From NCBI GenBank assembly GCA_002422685.1, contig DITC01000011.1, forward strand, positions 1 through 60,851: a stretch of DNA of 60,851 nucleotides, written 5' to 3'. Numbering within the stretch: position 1 is the first letter of the stretch; the number at the start of each line of letters is the position of its first letter. This document shows, piece after piece, positions 14,944 to 24,330 of the stretch. The translations under genes and the position numbers were made by a program. The notes below the pieces were generated by a model, which saw only the letters and a list, made by a program, of their open reading frames with translations, ran no database searches and was not told the DNA's origin. Source of the DNA: Thauera sp. UBA6194. Lineage in GTDB: Bacteria > Pseudomonadota > Gammaproteobacteria > Burkholderiales > Rhodocyclaceae.

Positions 14944-15537
14944 ATGTCGCCCTCCAGTCTCGACGAGCTGATCGAGGCCCTGCGCTGCCTGCCCGGGGTC
15001 GGGCCCAAGTCCGCCCAGCGCATGGCCTACCACCTGCTCCAGCGCGACCAGCGCGGCGCGGGGCGTCTGGGCCACGCGCTCACGCATGCGCTCGAGGTGC
15101 TGCGCCACTGCGAGCGCTGCAACACCTTCACCGAGGGCGAGGTGTGCCAGCGCTGTGCGAACCCGCGGCGCGATGCCGCGCTGCTGTGCGTGGTCGAGAT
15201 GCCGGCCGACCTCGCCGTGATCGAGCAGACGCAGGCCTATAACGGGCTGTACTACGTGCTCATGGGGCGGCTCTCGCCGCTCGACGGCGTCGGCCCGCGC
15301 GAGCTGCGGCTGGACAAGCTCATCGCGCGCGCGACCGAGGAGGGCGTGCGCGAGGTGATCCTCGCCACCAACTTCACCAACGAAGGCGAGGCGACCGCGC
15401 ACACCATCGCCACCCTGCTGGGCGCGCGTGGCGTGCGGGTCACGCGCCTGTCGCGAGGTGTTCCGGTCGGCGGCGAACTGGAGCACACTGACGGTGGAAC
15501 CATCGCCCAGGCGCTGGTCGAGCGACGGACGCTCTGA
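14944..15537 (+). CDS. recR: recombination mediator protein RecR
   Basis: This 197-residue protein has a helix-hairpin-helix at LRCLPGVGPKSAQRMAYHLL (residues 14-33), a four-cysteine zinc finger (CERCNTF...CQRC, about 57-72) and a Toprim domain starting VVEMPADLAVIEQT near 82. With RecF/RecO it loads RecA at gaps. It starts 13 bases after ybaB and is probably co-transcribed with dnaX-ybaB. Confidence 0.96.
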   Translation: MSPSSLDELIEALRCLPGVGPKSAQRMAYHLLQRDQRGAGRLGHALTHALEVLRHCERCNTFTEGEVCQRCANPRRDAALLCVVEMPADLAVIEQTQAYNGLYYVLMGRLSPLDGVGPRELRLDKLIARATEEGVREVILATNFTNEGEATAHTIATLLGARGVRVTRLSRGVPVGGELEHTDGGTIAQALVERRTL

Positions 15538-15662
15538 ACCGGTCTGTTGCAGCGCAACAGAGAATGCTTCGCAATTGCATGACGCAGGTCGTGTTTCGCG
15601 CGGAAAGCCTTGTTCCATCAGGCGATCCGCGTGCTGCGCTTTCTCTGCTGCAGCGTCTTCGA

Positions 15663-15668
15663 TATAAT
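15663..15668 (+). promoter_or_regulatory. candidate -10 box of the petABC operon
   Basis: A perfect TATAAT lies 54 bases before petA. The -35 region (about 15639-15645, CTTTCT) is weak. It fits the start of the bc1 operon after recR. Confidence 0.5.
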
Positions 15669-15721
15669 CAGGCAGTTATTTGTATCCAGGTCTTTCGTTT
15701 TCCATTTTTGGGAAGAGGGTC

Positions 15722-16315
15722 ATGAGCGTTGATCAAAAGATGGACAGCAGTCGCCGCACCCTGCTGTTGGCAACGTCCGCCGCGGGCGGCGCTGCCGCAG
15801 TGGCGACCGCGGTGCCGTTCGTTGCCAGCCTGACGCCGTCAGAGCGCGCGAAGGCAGCCGGTGCGCCGGTCGAGGCAGATGTGAGCAAGCTCGCTCCGGG
15901 CGAGATGATGACGGTGGAGTGGCGCGGCAAGCCGGTGTGGATCCTGCGCCGCACGCCCGAGATGCTGGCGTCGCTCGACAAGACCGACGACAAGGTCACC
16001 GATCCGCTGTCCGAAGAACCGCAGCAGCCCGACTACGCCGCCAACAAGCACCGCTCGATCAACCCCGAGTACCTTGTTGCGGTCGGCATTTGCACCCACC
16101 TGGGCTGTTCGCCGACCGAAAAGTTCAAGATGGGCGCCGAGAGCGGCATGGGCGCAGACTGGCCCGGCGGCTTCCTGTGCCCCTGCCACGGTTCGCTCTT
16201 CGATCTGGCCGGCCGCGTGTACAAGAGCATGCCTGCGCCGACCAACCTGGAGGTTCCGCCGCACCAGTATCTGGCGGACACCAAGATTCTTGTTGGCGAA
16301 GACGGGAAGGCCTAA
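15722..16315 (+). CDS. petA: ubiquinol-cytochrome c reductase, Rieske iron-sulfur subunit
   Basis: This 197-residue protein is anchored by an uncleaved Tat-type signal (SSRRTLLLATSAAGG, residues 9-23, then a hydrophobic stretch). The [2Fe-2S] ligands lie in CTHLGC (C124, H126, C129) and CPCHGS (C153, C155, H156); C129 and C155 form the stabilising disulfide. It passes electrons from ubiquinol to cytochrome c1 in the periplasm. It is the first gene of petABC, with petB starting 3 bases after its stop. Confidence 0.97.
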   Translation: MSVDQKMDSSRRTLLLATSAAGGAAAVATAVPFVASLTPSERAKAAGAPVEADVSKLAPGEMMTVEWRGKPVWILRRTPEMLASLDKTDDKVTDPLSEEPQQPDYAANKHRSINPEYLVAVGICTHLGCSPTEKFKMGAESGMGADWPGGFLCPCHGSLFDLAGRVYKSMPAPTNLEVPPHQYLADTKILVGEDGKA

Positions 16316-16318
16316 GCG

Positions 16319-17587
16319 ATGACTACCAAATCCCAAGCCGTTCTCAACTGGATCGATGAGCGCTTCCCGCTTACGTCCACCTGGAAGGCGCATCTGTCCG
16401 AGTACTACGCGCCCAAGAACTTCAACTTCTGGTACTTCTTCGGCTCGCTGGCGCTGATGGTGCTGGTGATCCAGATCGTCACCGGCATTTTTCTTGTTAT
16501 GCACTACAAGCCGGACGCCTCGCTCAACGCCTCCGGTATCCCGGTGGCGTTCGCCAGCGTCGAATACATCATGCGTGAGGTGCCGGGTGGCTGGCTGATC
16601 CGCTACCTGCACTCGACCGGTGCGTCGGCGTTCTTCATCGTCGTGTACCTGCACATGTTCCGTGGTCTGCTCTACGGCTCGTACCGCAAGCCGCGCGAGC
16701 TGATCTGGATCTTCGGCACGCTGATCTTCCTGGCGCTGATGGCAGAGGCCTTCATGGGCTATCTGCTGCCGTGGGGACAGATGTCGTACTGGGGCGCGCA
16801 GGTGATCGTGAACCTGTTCTCGGCGATCCCGATCATCGGGCCGGACCTGTCCCTGGTGATCCGCGGCGACTTCGTCATCGGCGATGCCACGCTGAACCGC
16901 TTCTTCTCCTTCCACGTCATCGCCGTGCCGCTGGTGCTGATCGGCCTGGTGCTCGCGCACATCGTCGCGCTGCACGAAGTCGGCTCGAACAACCCCGACG
17001 GCGTCGAGATCAAGAAGAAGAAGGACTCGCGCGGCATCCCGCTGGACGGCATCCCCTTCCACCCGTACTACACGGTGAAGGACATCGTCGGTGTGGTGGT
17101 CTTCCTGTTCTTCTTCAGCGTGGTCGTGTTCTTCATGCCCGAAGGCGGCGGCTACTTCCTGGAGTACAACAACTTCATCCCGGCCAACCCGATGGTGACG
17201 CCGCCGCATATCGCGCCGGTCTGGTACTTCACCCCCTTCTACTCGATCCTGCGCGCGGTGACCTACCCGCTGTTCGGTCTCGATGCGAAGTTCTGGGGCG
17301 TGGTGGCCATGGGCGCCTCGGTGGTGATCATCGCCTTCCTGCCCTGGCTGGACCGCAGCCCGGTGAAGTCGATCCGCTACAAGGGCCCGGTCTTCAAGAT
17401 CGCGCTGGTCATCTTCCTGATCTGCTTCTTCATCCTCGGCTACCTCGGCGTGCTGGCTCCGACTCCGGGACGTACCCTGGTCTCGCAGATCTGCTCGGTG
17501 CTGTATTTCGCGTTCTTCCTGTTGATGCCGTGGTACAGCAAGCTCGACAAGTGCAAACCCGAACCGGAAAGGGTGACTTCCAAATGA
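16319..17587 (+). CDS. petB: ubiquinol-cytochrome c reductase, cytochrome b
   Basis: This 422-residue membrane protein has about eight or nine helices and the di-haem histidines in helices B and D (RYLHSTGASAFF, YLHMFRGL, FSFHVIAVP, LAHIVALHEVG). It oxidises ubiquinol at the Qo site and reduces quinone at Qi. The Qo loop reads PVWY (near residue 299) rather than the commonest PEWY. The stop overlaps the petC ATG (ATGA), so translation is probably coupled. Confidence 0.97.
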   Translation: MTTKSQAVLNWIDERFPLTSTWKAHLSEYYAPKNFNFWYFFGSLALMVLVIQIVTGIFLVMHYKPDASLNASGIPVAFASVEYIMREVPGGWLIRYLHSTGASAFFIVVYLHMFRGLLYGSYRKPRELIWIFGTLIFLALMAEAFMGYLLPWGQMSYWGAQVIVNLFSAIPIIGPDLSLVIRGDFVIGDATLNRFFSFHVIAVPLVLIGLVLAHIVALHEVGSNNPDGVEIKKKKDSRGIPLDGIPFHPYYTVKDIVGVVVFLFFFSVVVFFMPEGGGYFLEYNNFIPANPMVTPPHIAPVWYFTPFYSILRAVTYPLFGLDAKFWGVVAMGASVVIIAFLPWLDRSPVKSIRYKGPVFKIALVIFLICFFILGYLGVLAPTPGRTLVSQICSVLYFAFFLLMPWYSKLDKCKPEPERVTSK

Positions 17588-18339
17588 ACAACCGTCTAAT
17601 CAACCTGATCAAGCGCGCGGCAGCGGTGCTGCTGTTCGCGCCGGCGGTGGCGCTGGCTGCGGGGGCCTCCGTCCAGCTCGACAAGGCTCCGGTGAGCACT
17701 GAGCCGGCTGCGCTGCAGCATGGCGCCAAGCTGTTCGTCAATTACTGCCTCAACTGCCACAGCGCGAGCTTCATGCGCTACAACCAGCTGACGAACCTCG
17801 GTTTGTCCGAGCAGGAGATCCGCGACAACCTGATGTTCGCCGGCGAGCGCGTCGGTGACCTGATGAAGATCGCGATGCGCCCGACGGACTCCAAGGTGTG
17901 GTTCGGCGCCGCGCCGCCCGACCTGACCCTGATCGCGCGTCAGCGTGCATCCGGCGACGGCAGCGGTGCGGACTGGCTCTACACCTACCTGCGCCAGTTC
18001 TACCGCGATTCCGAGCGCCCCACGGGCTGGAACAACGTGGTGTTCGAGAACGTCGGCATGCCGCACGTGTTCTGGCAGCTGCAGGGTGAGCAGGTGGCGA
18101 ACATCACCGAGAACGCCGATGGCACCAAGCACGTCGAGCTGTCGCTGGCCAAGCCGGGTACGCTGTCGGTCGAGGAGTACGACAAGGCGGTCGCCGACCT
18201 CGTGTCCTTCCTCGTCTGGATGGGCGAGCCGGTGGCCGAGAAGCGCAAGACGATCGGTACCTTCGTGCTGATCTTCCTCTTCGGCATGTTCTTCCTGACC
18301 TACGCGCTCAAGAAGAACTACTGGAAGGACATTCATTGA
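17584..18339 (+). CDS. petC: ubiquinol-cytochrome c reductase, cytochrome c1
   Basis: This 251-residue protein has a cleavable signal (residues 1-26, LLFAPAVALAAG), the c-type haem site CLNCH at 55-59, and a C-terminal membrane anchor (FVLIFLFGMFFLTYALKK). It carries electrons from the Rieske centre to soluble cytochrome c. It is the last gene of the bc1 operon, and a strong terminator follows at 18391-18420. Confidence 0.96.
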   Translation: MNNRLINLIKRAAAVLLFAPAVALAAGASVQLDKAPVSTEPAALQHGAKLFVNYCLNCHSASFMRYNQLTNLGLSEQEIRDNLMFAGERVGDLMKIAMRPTDSKVWFGAAPPDLTLIARQRASGDGSGADWLYTYLRQFYRDSERPTGWNNVVFENVGMPHVFWQLQGEQVANITENADGTKHVELSLAKPGTLSVEEYDKAVADLVSFLVWMGEPVAEKRKTIGTFVLIFLFGMFFLTYALKKNYWKDIH

Positions 18340-18390
18340 TCGTTAGCCGCAAGGGCCGCGCGGCCCGCTCAGCGCGATCCTGACCCAGAC

Positions 18391-18420
18391 GCACCACGCG
18401 ATGCCGCGTGGTGCGCTTTT
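18391..18420 (+). terminator. terminator after petABC
   Basis: The perfect 10-bp stem GCACCACGCG/CGCGTGGTGC with a 4-base loop is followed by GCTTTTGCTTTT. Confidence 0.85.
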
Positions 18421-18447
18421 GCTTTTGAATTCCGGAGTCGCAACACC

Positions 18448-19044
18448 ATGATGAACCTTTATTCCGGCACGACCGATCCCTTCAGCCATCGTTGCCGGAT
18501 CGTGCTGTTCGAAAAAGGCATGGATTTCGAGATCATCGACGTCGATCTCTACAACAAGCCCGAAGACATCGCCGCCATCAACCCGTACAACCGCGTGCCG
18601 GTGCTGGTCGACCGCGACCTCGTGCTGTACGAGTCGAACATCATCAACGAGTACATCGACGAGCGCTTCCCGCATCCGCAGCTGATGCCGCCCGACCCGA
18701 TCATGCGCGCGCGTGCGCGCCAGCTGCTGCACACCTTCGAGGAAGAGCTGTTCACCCACCTCGACGCGCTCGAGGCGGCACAGAAAGGTGTGGATCAGGT
18801 GCGTGCCCACGTGCGCGACCACCTCACCCAGCTCGCGCCGGTGTTCACCAAGCAGAAATACATGCTCGGCGACGAGTTCTCGATGCTCGACGTGGCCATC
18901 GCGCCGCTGCTGTGGCGCCTGGAGCACTACGGGATCGAGCTCCCCAAGGCCGCCGCGCCGCTGATGAAGTACGCCGAGCGCATCTTCAGCCGTCAGGGCT
19001 TCATCGATGCGCTGACCCCGTCCGAAAAGGTCATGCGGCGCTGA
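18448..19044 (+). CDS. sspA: stringent starvation protein A homologue
   Basis: This 198-residue glutathione-S-transferase-fold protein has the thioredoxin-like N-terminal domain GTTDPFSHRCRIVLFEKGMDF, the INPYNRVPVLVD segment, and an all-helical C-terminal domain. SspA binds RNA polymerase in E. coli and modulates transcription during starvation and acid stress. The petABC-sspA-sspB order is common in beta- and gammaproteobacteria and supports this over a generic GST. Confidence 0.93.
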   Translation: MMNLYSGTTDPFSHRCRIVLFEKGMDFEIIDVDLYNKPEDIAAINPYNRVPVLVDRDLVLYESNIINEYIDERFPHPQLMPPDPIMRARARQLLHTFEEELFTHLDALEAAQKGVDQVRAHVRDHLTQLAPVFTKQKYMLGDEFSMLDVAIAPLLWRLEHYGIELPKAAAPLMKYAERIFSRQGFIDALTPSEKVMRR

Positions 19045-19101
19045 GCGCGTGACCTGCCACCTGCCATCGCCGCCCTGCGCGCGATGGCTGCCGGAGACCC
19101 G

Positions 19102-19605
19102 ATGAGCACTGTTTCGACCAAGCCTTACCTCATGCGCGCCATCTGGGAGTGGTGCGTGGATCAGGGGTTTACGCCGTATCTCGCCTGTGTGGTGGACGCC
19201 AATACGCGTGTGCCGCCGGGCTACGCGCGCGACGGGCAGATCGTGCTGAACCTGTCGCACGATGCGACCGGGCACCTGCAGATGGACAACGACTACGTGA
19301 CCTTTCAGGCACGTTTCGCGGGCACGGCGCATTCCATCGTCGTGCCGGTGGCAAACGTCATCGCCATCTATGCGCGCGAGAACGGTCAGGGCATGGCCTT
19401 CGACCCCGATCTGCCCGAGGACGAGACCGGGGCCGAGGCGGGCGCCGACGCGCAGGCGCCGGACATGTCTGCCGCCACCGCCGCCTTGCGCGCCGAACGT
19501 GAGAGCGAAGCGCGCGAAGAGGGTGCGGAGCGCGAGGCCGAGGACGACGACGGCGCGCCTGCGTCGCGTCCGCCCCGCGGCAGCCATCTCAAGCTCGTGA
19601 AGTAA
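19102..19605 (+). CDS. sspB: ClpXP adaptor SspB
   Basis: This 167-residue protein has a folded N-terminal SspB domain (KPYLMRAIWEWCVDQGFTPYL to VIAIYARENGQGM, residues 7-101), then an acidic flexible linker, and a C-terminal GSHLKLVK that matches the ClpX-binding tail. It delivers ssrA-tagged proteins to ClpXP. GGAG lies 5 bases before the ATG at 19102. Confidence 0.95.
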   Translation: MSTVSTKPYLMRAIWEWCVDQGFTPYLACVVDANTRVPPGYARDGQIVLNLSHDATGHLQMDNDYVTFQARFAGTAHSIVVPVANVIAIYARENGQGMAFDPDLPEDETGAEAGADAQAPDMSAATAALRAERESEAREEGAEREAEDDDGAPASRPPRGSHLKLVK

Positions 19606-19615
19606 GGAAACCGCC

Positions 19616-20110
19616 ATGCCCAGCATGACCTGGACCGATTCGCTCGCGAACAACCTCGCTCCCATGGACGACACGCATCGCGAGTTCATCGACTGCTACA
19701 ACGCAGCGCTCGCCGCTACGCCCGAAGACTTTCTCGCCGCCTACGACCGCCTGATCGAGCACGCCAAGGCGCACTTCGACCTGGAAAACGGCTGGATGGA
19801 AGCGGTGGATTTTCCCGGCTGTCATCGTGCCGAACACGACCGCGTGCTGGCCGTGATGCTCGACATCCGCAAGCGCGTCGCAGCGGGCGATCTGTTCTTC
19901 GCGCGCCGGCTCATGGAAGAGCTTCCGGCCTGGTTCGAGAACCACGTAAACGGCATGGACGCGGCACTCGCCTTCCATCTCGAGAGCATCGGCTTCGACG
20001 TCGACAGCTGCACGCTACGGCCGCTTGCCGAGGGCGAGCAGCGCGCTGCCGGCTGCGCGTGCGCGAGCCTCGCTGCCGAAGACGCGCCCGCGCAGGGCGC
20101 CGCGGCCTGA
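19616..20110 (+). CDS. bacteriohemerythrin-like protein
   Basis: This 164-residue protein has a hemerythrin four-helix pattern: MDDTHREFID, LIEHAKAHFDLENGWM, CHRAEHDRV and FENHVNGMDAAL supply the His, Glu and Asp residues that bind a di-iron centre. It probably binds oxygen or senses it. The final 25 residues (CACASLAAEDAPAQGAAA) are low-complexity and outside the domain. It starts 10 bases after sspB, so it may share that transcript; this partner is not a usual member of the ssp operon. Confidence 0.88.
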   Translation: MPSMTWTDSLANNLAPMDDTHREFIDCYNAALAATPEDFLAAYDRLIEHAKAHFDLENGWMEAVDFPGCHRAEHDRVLAVMLDIRKRVAAGDLFFARRLMEELPAWFENHVNGMDAALAFHLESIGFDVDSCTLRPLAEGEQRAAGCACASLAAEDAPAQGAAA

Positions 20111-20133
20111 ACCGGGCGCCGGATCGGGCGCCC

Positions 20134-21396
20134 TCAGGCCGGTTGCAGGAAGGGGAAGGCCACCGGGGGCGTCTCGCCCCGCATCAACTGCGCGAGCGCT
20201 GCGGCCGAACCGCAGGCGAGCGTCCAGCCCAGCGTGCCGTGTCCGGTATTGAGCCACAGGTTCGGGCGGGTGCTGCGTCCGATGAGCGGGATGTTCCCGG
20301 GTGTGGCGGGCCGAAGTCCGGCCCAGCCTTCGGCATGATCCAGATCGAGCGCGCCCGGAAAATGTGCGCGCGCCCATGCCACGATGGGCGCGATCCGCTC
20401 TGATCGAATGCGCGTGTCGAAGCCATTGAGCTCGGCCGTGCCGGCCACGCGCAGGCGCTCGCCCAGGCGCGAGCACACGATGCGACGCGACTCGTCGGTC
20501 AGACTCACGCTCGGCGCGCGCTCGGGCACGATCACCGGCAGCGTCACCGAGTAGCCCTTGACCGGATAGATCGGCAGCGCGATGCCCAGCGGTGCGAGCA
20601 GGCGCGGACCGTAGCTGCCCAGGCAGATCACGCAGGCGTCGGCCTCGAGCCGGATGCGCTCGCCGTTGGCGTCGCGCCCTTCGGCGCCGGTCACGCCGCC
20701 GTCGGCGCGCGTGCTCAGCGCGTCGAGCTCGAGACCCCAGTGCATTTGCGCGCCGGCGGCGGACGCCGCGTGCGCGAGCGCGCGCGTGAAGCGCTGGGCA
20801 TCGCCCGACTCGTCTGCGGGCGCAAAGAGCGCACCGGCGAGCGTGTCGGCCTGCGCGGCGAGTGCAGGTTCGATCGCCAGACATTCCGCCTTGCTGCACA
20901 CCTGCGCCTCGATGCCGAAGGCGCGCAGCGCGCGGACGCGCGCGGGCGCGTGCGCGAACTCACGGGCATCGTGGAACAGATGCAGGATGCCGCGTTCGAG
21001 CTGGTCGTATTCCAGCCCCGTCTGCCCCCGCAGCACGCGCAGGCAGTGCGCGCTCCACACCGCGAGCGCGGCGATCGCCGCCGTGTTGCGGCGGCTGCGT
21101 GCGGGCAGGCACTCGAACAGAAAGCGCGCGCCCCAGCGCCACTGCAGCGGGTCGCGCCCCGGCCGGAACTTGAGCGGCGCGTCGTCGCGCCCCAGCCAGC
21201 GCAGGATCAGCCCCGGGGTGGCAGGGTTGGACCAGGGTTCGGGGTGGCTGATCGAGATCTGCCCGCCGTTGGCGAAGCTGGTCTCGCAGGCAGGTTCTGC
21301 TTGCCGGTCCACCACGGTCACACGAAAGCCGGCCTGCGTGAGATACCAGGCGGTGGTGACCCCGGTCACACCGGCGCCGAGAACCAGGACGTGCAT
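20134..21396 (-). CDS. dadA: D-amino acid dehydrogenase (DadA family)
   Basis: This 420-residue FAD enzyme begins MHVLVLGAGVTGVTTAWYL (dinucleotide-binding GxGxxG). It has ETSFANGGQISISHPEPWSNP, characteristic of DadA, and a C-terminal GWAGLRPATPGNIPLIGRS FAD-contact segment. It oxidises D-amino acids to 2-oxo acids with electrons passed to the respiratory chain. The upstream in-frame ATG at 21474 is rejected because the GxGxxG should lie near the N-terminus. It is convergent with the hemerythrin gene and divergent from fbp. Confidence 0.9.
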   Translation of the reverse strand: MHVLVLGAGVTGVTTAWYLTQAGFRVTVVDRQAEPACETSFANGGQISISHPEPWSNPATPGLILRWLGRDDAPLKFRPGRDPLQWRWGARFLFECLPARSRRNTAAIAALAVWSAHCLRVLRGQTGLEYDQLERGILHLFHDAREFAHAPARVRALRAFGIEAQVCSKAECLAIEPALAAQADTLAGALFAPADESGDAQRFTRALAHAASAAGAQMHWGLELDALSTRADGGVTGAEGRDANGERIRLEADACVICLGSYGPRLLAPLGIALPIYPVKGYSVTLPVIVPERAPSVSLTDESRRIVCSRLGERLRVAGTAELNGFDTRIRSERIAPIVAWARAHFPGALDLDHAEGWAGLRPATPGNIPLIGRSTRPNLWLNTGHGTLGWTLACGSAAALAQLMRGETPPVAFPFLQPA

Positions 21397-21550
21397 TTGA
21401 AGTGTTGCGCTATGAAGTGCGCCCGATGATACCTCCTTCACCCCGCGCGCGCGCCCGGCGAAGATCTCCATCAACTTTTAACCCGTGCGCTCGAAGCGCG
21501 GAAACGGGATAATTGCGCCCTGTCCGTATTGCGTTTCGTGGAGCCTTTTC

Positions 21551-22552
21551 ATGCGTCGAGTGACCCTTACCCAGTTTCTGATCGAGCAGCAGCGAGCCGG
21601 CCGCATCAACCCCGAGCTGCGTCTGCTCATCGAGGTCGTCGCGCGCGCGGTCAAGGCGATCAGCGTCAATGTCTCCAAGGGCGCACTCGCAGGCGTGCTC
21701 GGCGAGGCCGGCACCGACAATGTGCAGGGCGAAGCGCAGAAGAAGCTCGATGTGATCGCCAACGAGATCCTGCTGCAGGCCAACGAGTGGGGCGGCCACC
21801 TCGCCGGCATGGCCTCGGAGGAGGTCGAGGCGATCTGCCAGATCCCGTTCGACTATCCCAAGGGCGGCTACCTGCTGCTGTTCGATCCGCTCGATGGCTC
21901 GTCGAACATCGACGTGAACGTCTCGGTCGGCACCATCTTCTCGGTGCTGCGTAATCCGCCCGACCACAGCGAGCCGACGGAAGAGGACTTTCTCCAGCCC
22001 GGGCGCGACCAGGTCGCCGCCGGCTACGCGGTGTATGGCCCCTCGACCCAGTTCGTGCTCACCGTGGGCAAGGGCGTGCATGGCTTCACCCTCGACCGCG
22101 AGATGGGCAGCTTCATCTACACCCAGCCCTTCATGACCATCCCGGTCGACACCCAGGAGTTTGCGATCAACGCCTCGAACGCGCGCTTCTGGGAGCAGCC
22201 GGTGAAGCGTTACTTCGACGAGATGACGCAGGGCAAGAGCGGCCCGCTGGGCAAGGACTACAACATGCGCTGGGTGGCCTCGATGGTGGCCGACGTGCAT
22301 CGCATCCTTACCCGGGGCGGCATCTTCATGTATCCGATGGACGAAAAATGCCGCGACAAGGGCGGCAAGCTGCGCCTGATGTACGAGGCCAACCCGATGG
22401 CGATGCTGGTCGAGCAGGCCGGCGGCGCGGCCACCACCGGGCGCGAGCGCATTCTGGACGTTCAGCCGAGCGCGCTGCATCAGCGCGTGCCGGTGATCCT
22501 CGGCTCGAAGAACGAGGTCGAGCGCGTGAGCTCGTACCACCAGGGCGCCTGA
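21551..22552 (+). CDS. fbp: class I fructose-1,6-bisphosphatase
   Basis: This 333-residue protein has the metal-binding motif LFDPLDGSSNIDVN and the C-terminal GGKLRLMYEANPMAMLVEQAGG typical of class I FBPase. It hydrolyses fructose-1,6-bisphosphate in gluconeogenesis (or a Calvin cycle, for which there is no evidence here). ATG at 21551 starts MRRVTLTQFLIEQQ, the usual N-terminus; the longer frame is non-conserved. Confidence 0.96.
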   Translation: MRRVTLTQFLIEQQRAGRINPELRLLIEVVARAVKAISVNVSKGALAGVLGEAGTDNVQGEAQKKLDVIANEILLQANEWGGHLAGMASEEVEAICQIPFDYPKGGYLLLFDPLDGSSNIDVNVSVGTIFSVLRNPPDHSEPTEEDFLQPGRDQVAAGYAVYGPSTQFVLTVGKGVHGFTLDREMGSFIYTQPFMTIPVDTQEFAINASNARFWEQPVKRYFDEMTQGKSGPLGKDYNMRWVASMVADVHRILTRGGIFMYPMDEKCRDKGGKLRLMYEANPMAMLVEQAGGAATTGRERILDVQPSALHQRVPVILGSKNEVERVSSYHQGA

Positions 22553-22575
22553 TCGGCGTGCCGGTGCTTGTGGCA

Positions 22576-24330
22576 ATGCCCGCGCGCACACGGCTGGCGG
22601 CCTGCGCCGTCGCGCTGGCGCTGGTCTCGGGTCCGGCCTGGGCGCAGGATGCGGCACAGCAGACGACGCTGGACGTCGGCCTCGAGGCGCCCGACACGGT
22701 GCGCGCAGTGCTCGAGGAGCACGTCCGCCTGCTCAAGCGTGCGCCGATCGTGCTGCCGGAGGAGCGTGCCGACCGTGCCGCGATGGTGCGCAGGGCGCGC
22801 CGCGAGGTGGCCGATCTGCTCGCGACCGAGGGTTATTTTTCGCCGCGGATCCGTTTCGACCGCAGCGACGCGCGGCGCTGGGTGCTCCAGGTGGAACCCG
22901 GCGAACGTACCGAGATCGCGGCGGTGGATATCGAGTTCGAGGGCGAGCTCGCCGAGTCGGGCGAGGGTGGTAGCGAATACCTCGACCTGCTGCGTGCGTC
23001 CTGGGGCCTGCCGGTGGGCGAGGCCTTCCGCCAGTCGGCGTGGGACAGCGCGAAACAGAGCCTGCTCGACACCATCAACAGCCGCCGCTACGCAGCCGCC
23101 CGCATCGTGGCGAGCCGTGCCGAGATCGACCCCGAGACCGCGCAGGCCCGGCTCAGCGTGCGCATCGACAGCGGCCCCAGCTTTTACTTGGGGGCGCTCG
23201 ACGTGCAGGGGCTGGAGCACCTGCCCGACGACCTGGTGACGCGCTACAGCCAGCTCAAGCCCGGCGCCCCGTACGACCGCGAGGCGCTGCTCGCCTTTCA
23301 GACCGAGCTGCAGAACACGCCGCACTTCGGCTCGGTGACCGTGGATATCGAGCGCGACCCGGCCTTGGCCGCCGCGGTGCCGGTGCGCGTGCAGGTGACC
23401 GAGGCGCTGCCGCGCTACGCGGGCGTGGGCGTGGGCTATTCCACCAACACCGGCGCGCGCGTCGAGTTCACCTACCGCGACTCGAACCTGCGCAAACGCG
23501 GCTGGGAGTTCTCGAGCGGTTTGCGCTACGAGCAGTACCGCCAGTCGCTCTATGCCGACGTGTTCCTGCCCCCGCGCGGCAAGCACCGCGACAGCTTCGG
23601 TGCGCTCGTCCAGAGCAGCGACCTGGAGGGCCTGAAGGTCGATTCGCAGACGGTGGGGGCCACGCGCACGACGGTGCGCGGCGACATCGAGACCCAGCTT
23701 GCGCTGCGCCTGCAGCACGAGAAGATCGAGCCCGAAGGCGGCGAAGCGAGCACCAGCAACACGCTCACCGCCAACTGGACCTGGATCAAGCGCGCGGTGG
23801 ACGACCTGCTCGATCCCACCGATGGCTATCTGCTCGAGTTCCAGATCGGAGGCGGGCCCGAGATCGCGCTCGCCGAGCAGGATTTCCTGCGCTTATACAC
23901 CCGCGTCGTGAACTATCAGCCGGTGCGCGGCACCGATGTCTTCATCCTGCGCGGCGAGGCGGGCGTGACGCTCGCCGAGAGCCGCGACGGCATCCCGCAG
24001 GACTTCCTCTTCCGCACCGGCGGCGCGCAATCGGTGCGCGGCTACGACTACCAGAGCCTGGGCGTGCAGGACGGCAGCGCCACCGTCGGCGGGCGCTACC
24101 TGGCCACCGCGAGCGCCGAGTACGTGCGCTGGTTCGAGCCGCAGTGGGGCGCGGCGGTCTTTGTCGACGCGGGCGATGCGGCCGATACCCGGGAAGACTT
24201 CGATCTGCGCGTGGGCTATGGCGTGGGCGCGCGCTGGCGCAGCCCTGCGGGCCCGCTCGCCATCGACCTGGCCTGGGGCCATCAAGAACGTCGCCTGCGT
24301 CTGCACTTCGGGGTGGCGATCGCGTTCTAG
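22576..24330 (+). CDS. tamA: TamA-like outer membrane translocation protein (Omp85 family)
   Basis: This 584-residue protein has a signal peptide (LAACAVALALVSGPAWAQ), three POTRA-type domains (about 25-265) and a C-terminal 16-strand beta-barrel with LLFRTGGAQSVRGYDYQSLG, the conserved Omp85 loop (VRGY), and a terminal aromatic (AIAF). TamA helps insert autotransporters or move lipids with inner-membrane TamB. tamB does not follow: the next gene is on the other strand. A GTG at 22558 is an alternative start. Confidence 0.9.
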   Translation: MPARTRLAACAVALALVSGPAWAQDAAQQTTLDVGLEAPDTVRAVLEEHVRLLKRAPIVLPEERADRAAMVRRARREVADLLATEGYFSPRIRFDRSDARRWVLQVEPGERTEIAAVDIEFEGELAESGEGGSEYLDLLRASWGLPVGEAFRQSAWDSAKQSLLDTINSRRYAAARIVASRAEIDPETAQARLSVRIDSGPSFYLGALDVQGLEHLPDDLVTRYSQLKPGAPYDREALLAFQTELQNTPHFGSVTVDIERDPALAAAVPVRVQVTEALPRYAGVGVGYSTNTGARVEFTYRDSNLRKRGWEFSSGLRYEQYRQSLYADVFLPPRGKHRDSFGALVQSSDLEGLKVDSQTVGATRTTVRGDIETQLALRLQHEKIEPEGGEASTSNTLTANWTWIKRAVDDLLDPTDGYLLEFQIGGGPEIALAEQDFLRLYTRVVNYQPVRGTDVFILRGEAGVTLAESRDGIPQDFLFRTGGAQSVRGYDYQSLGVQDGSATVGGRYLATASAEYVRWFEPQWGAAVFVDAGDAADTREDFDLRVGYGVGARWRSPAGPLAIDLAWGHQERRLRLHFGVAIAF

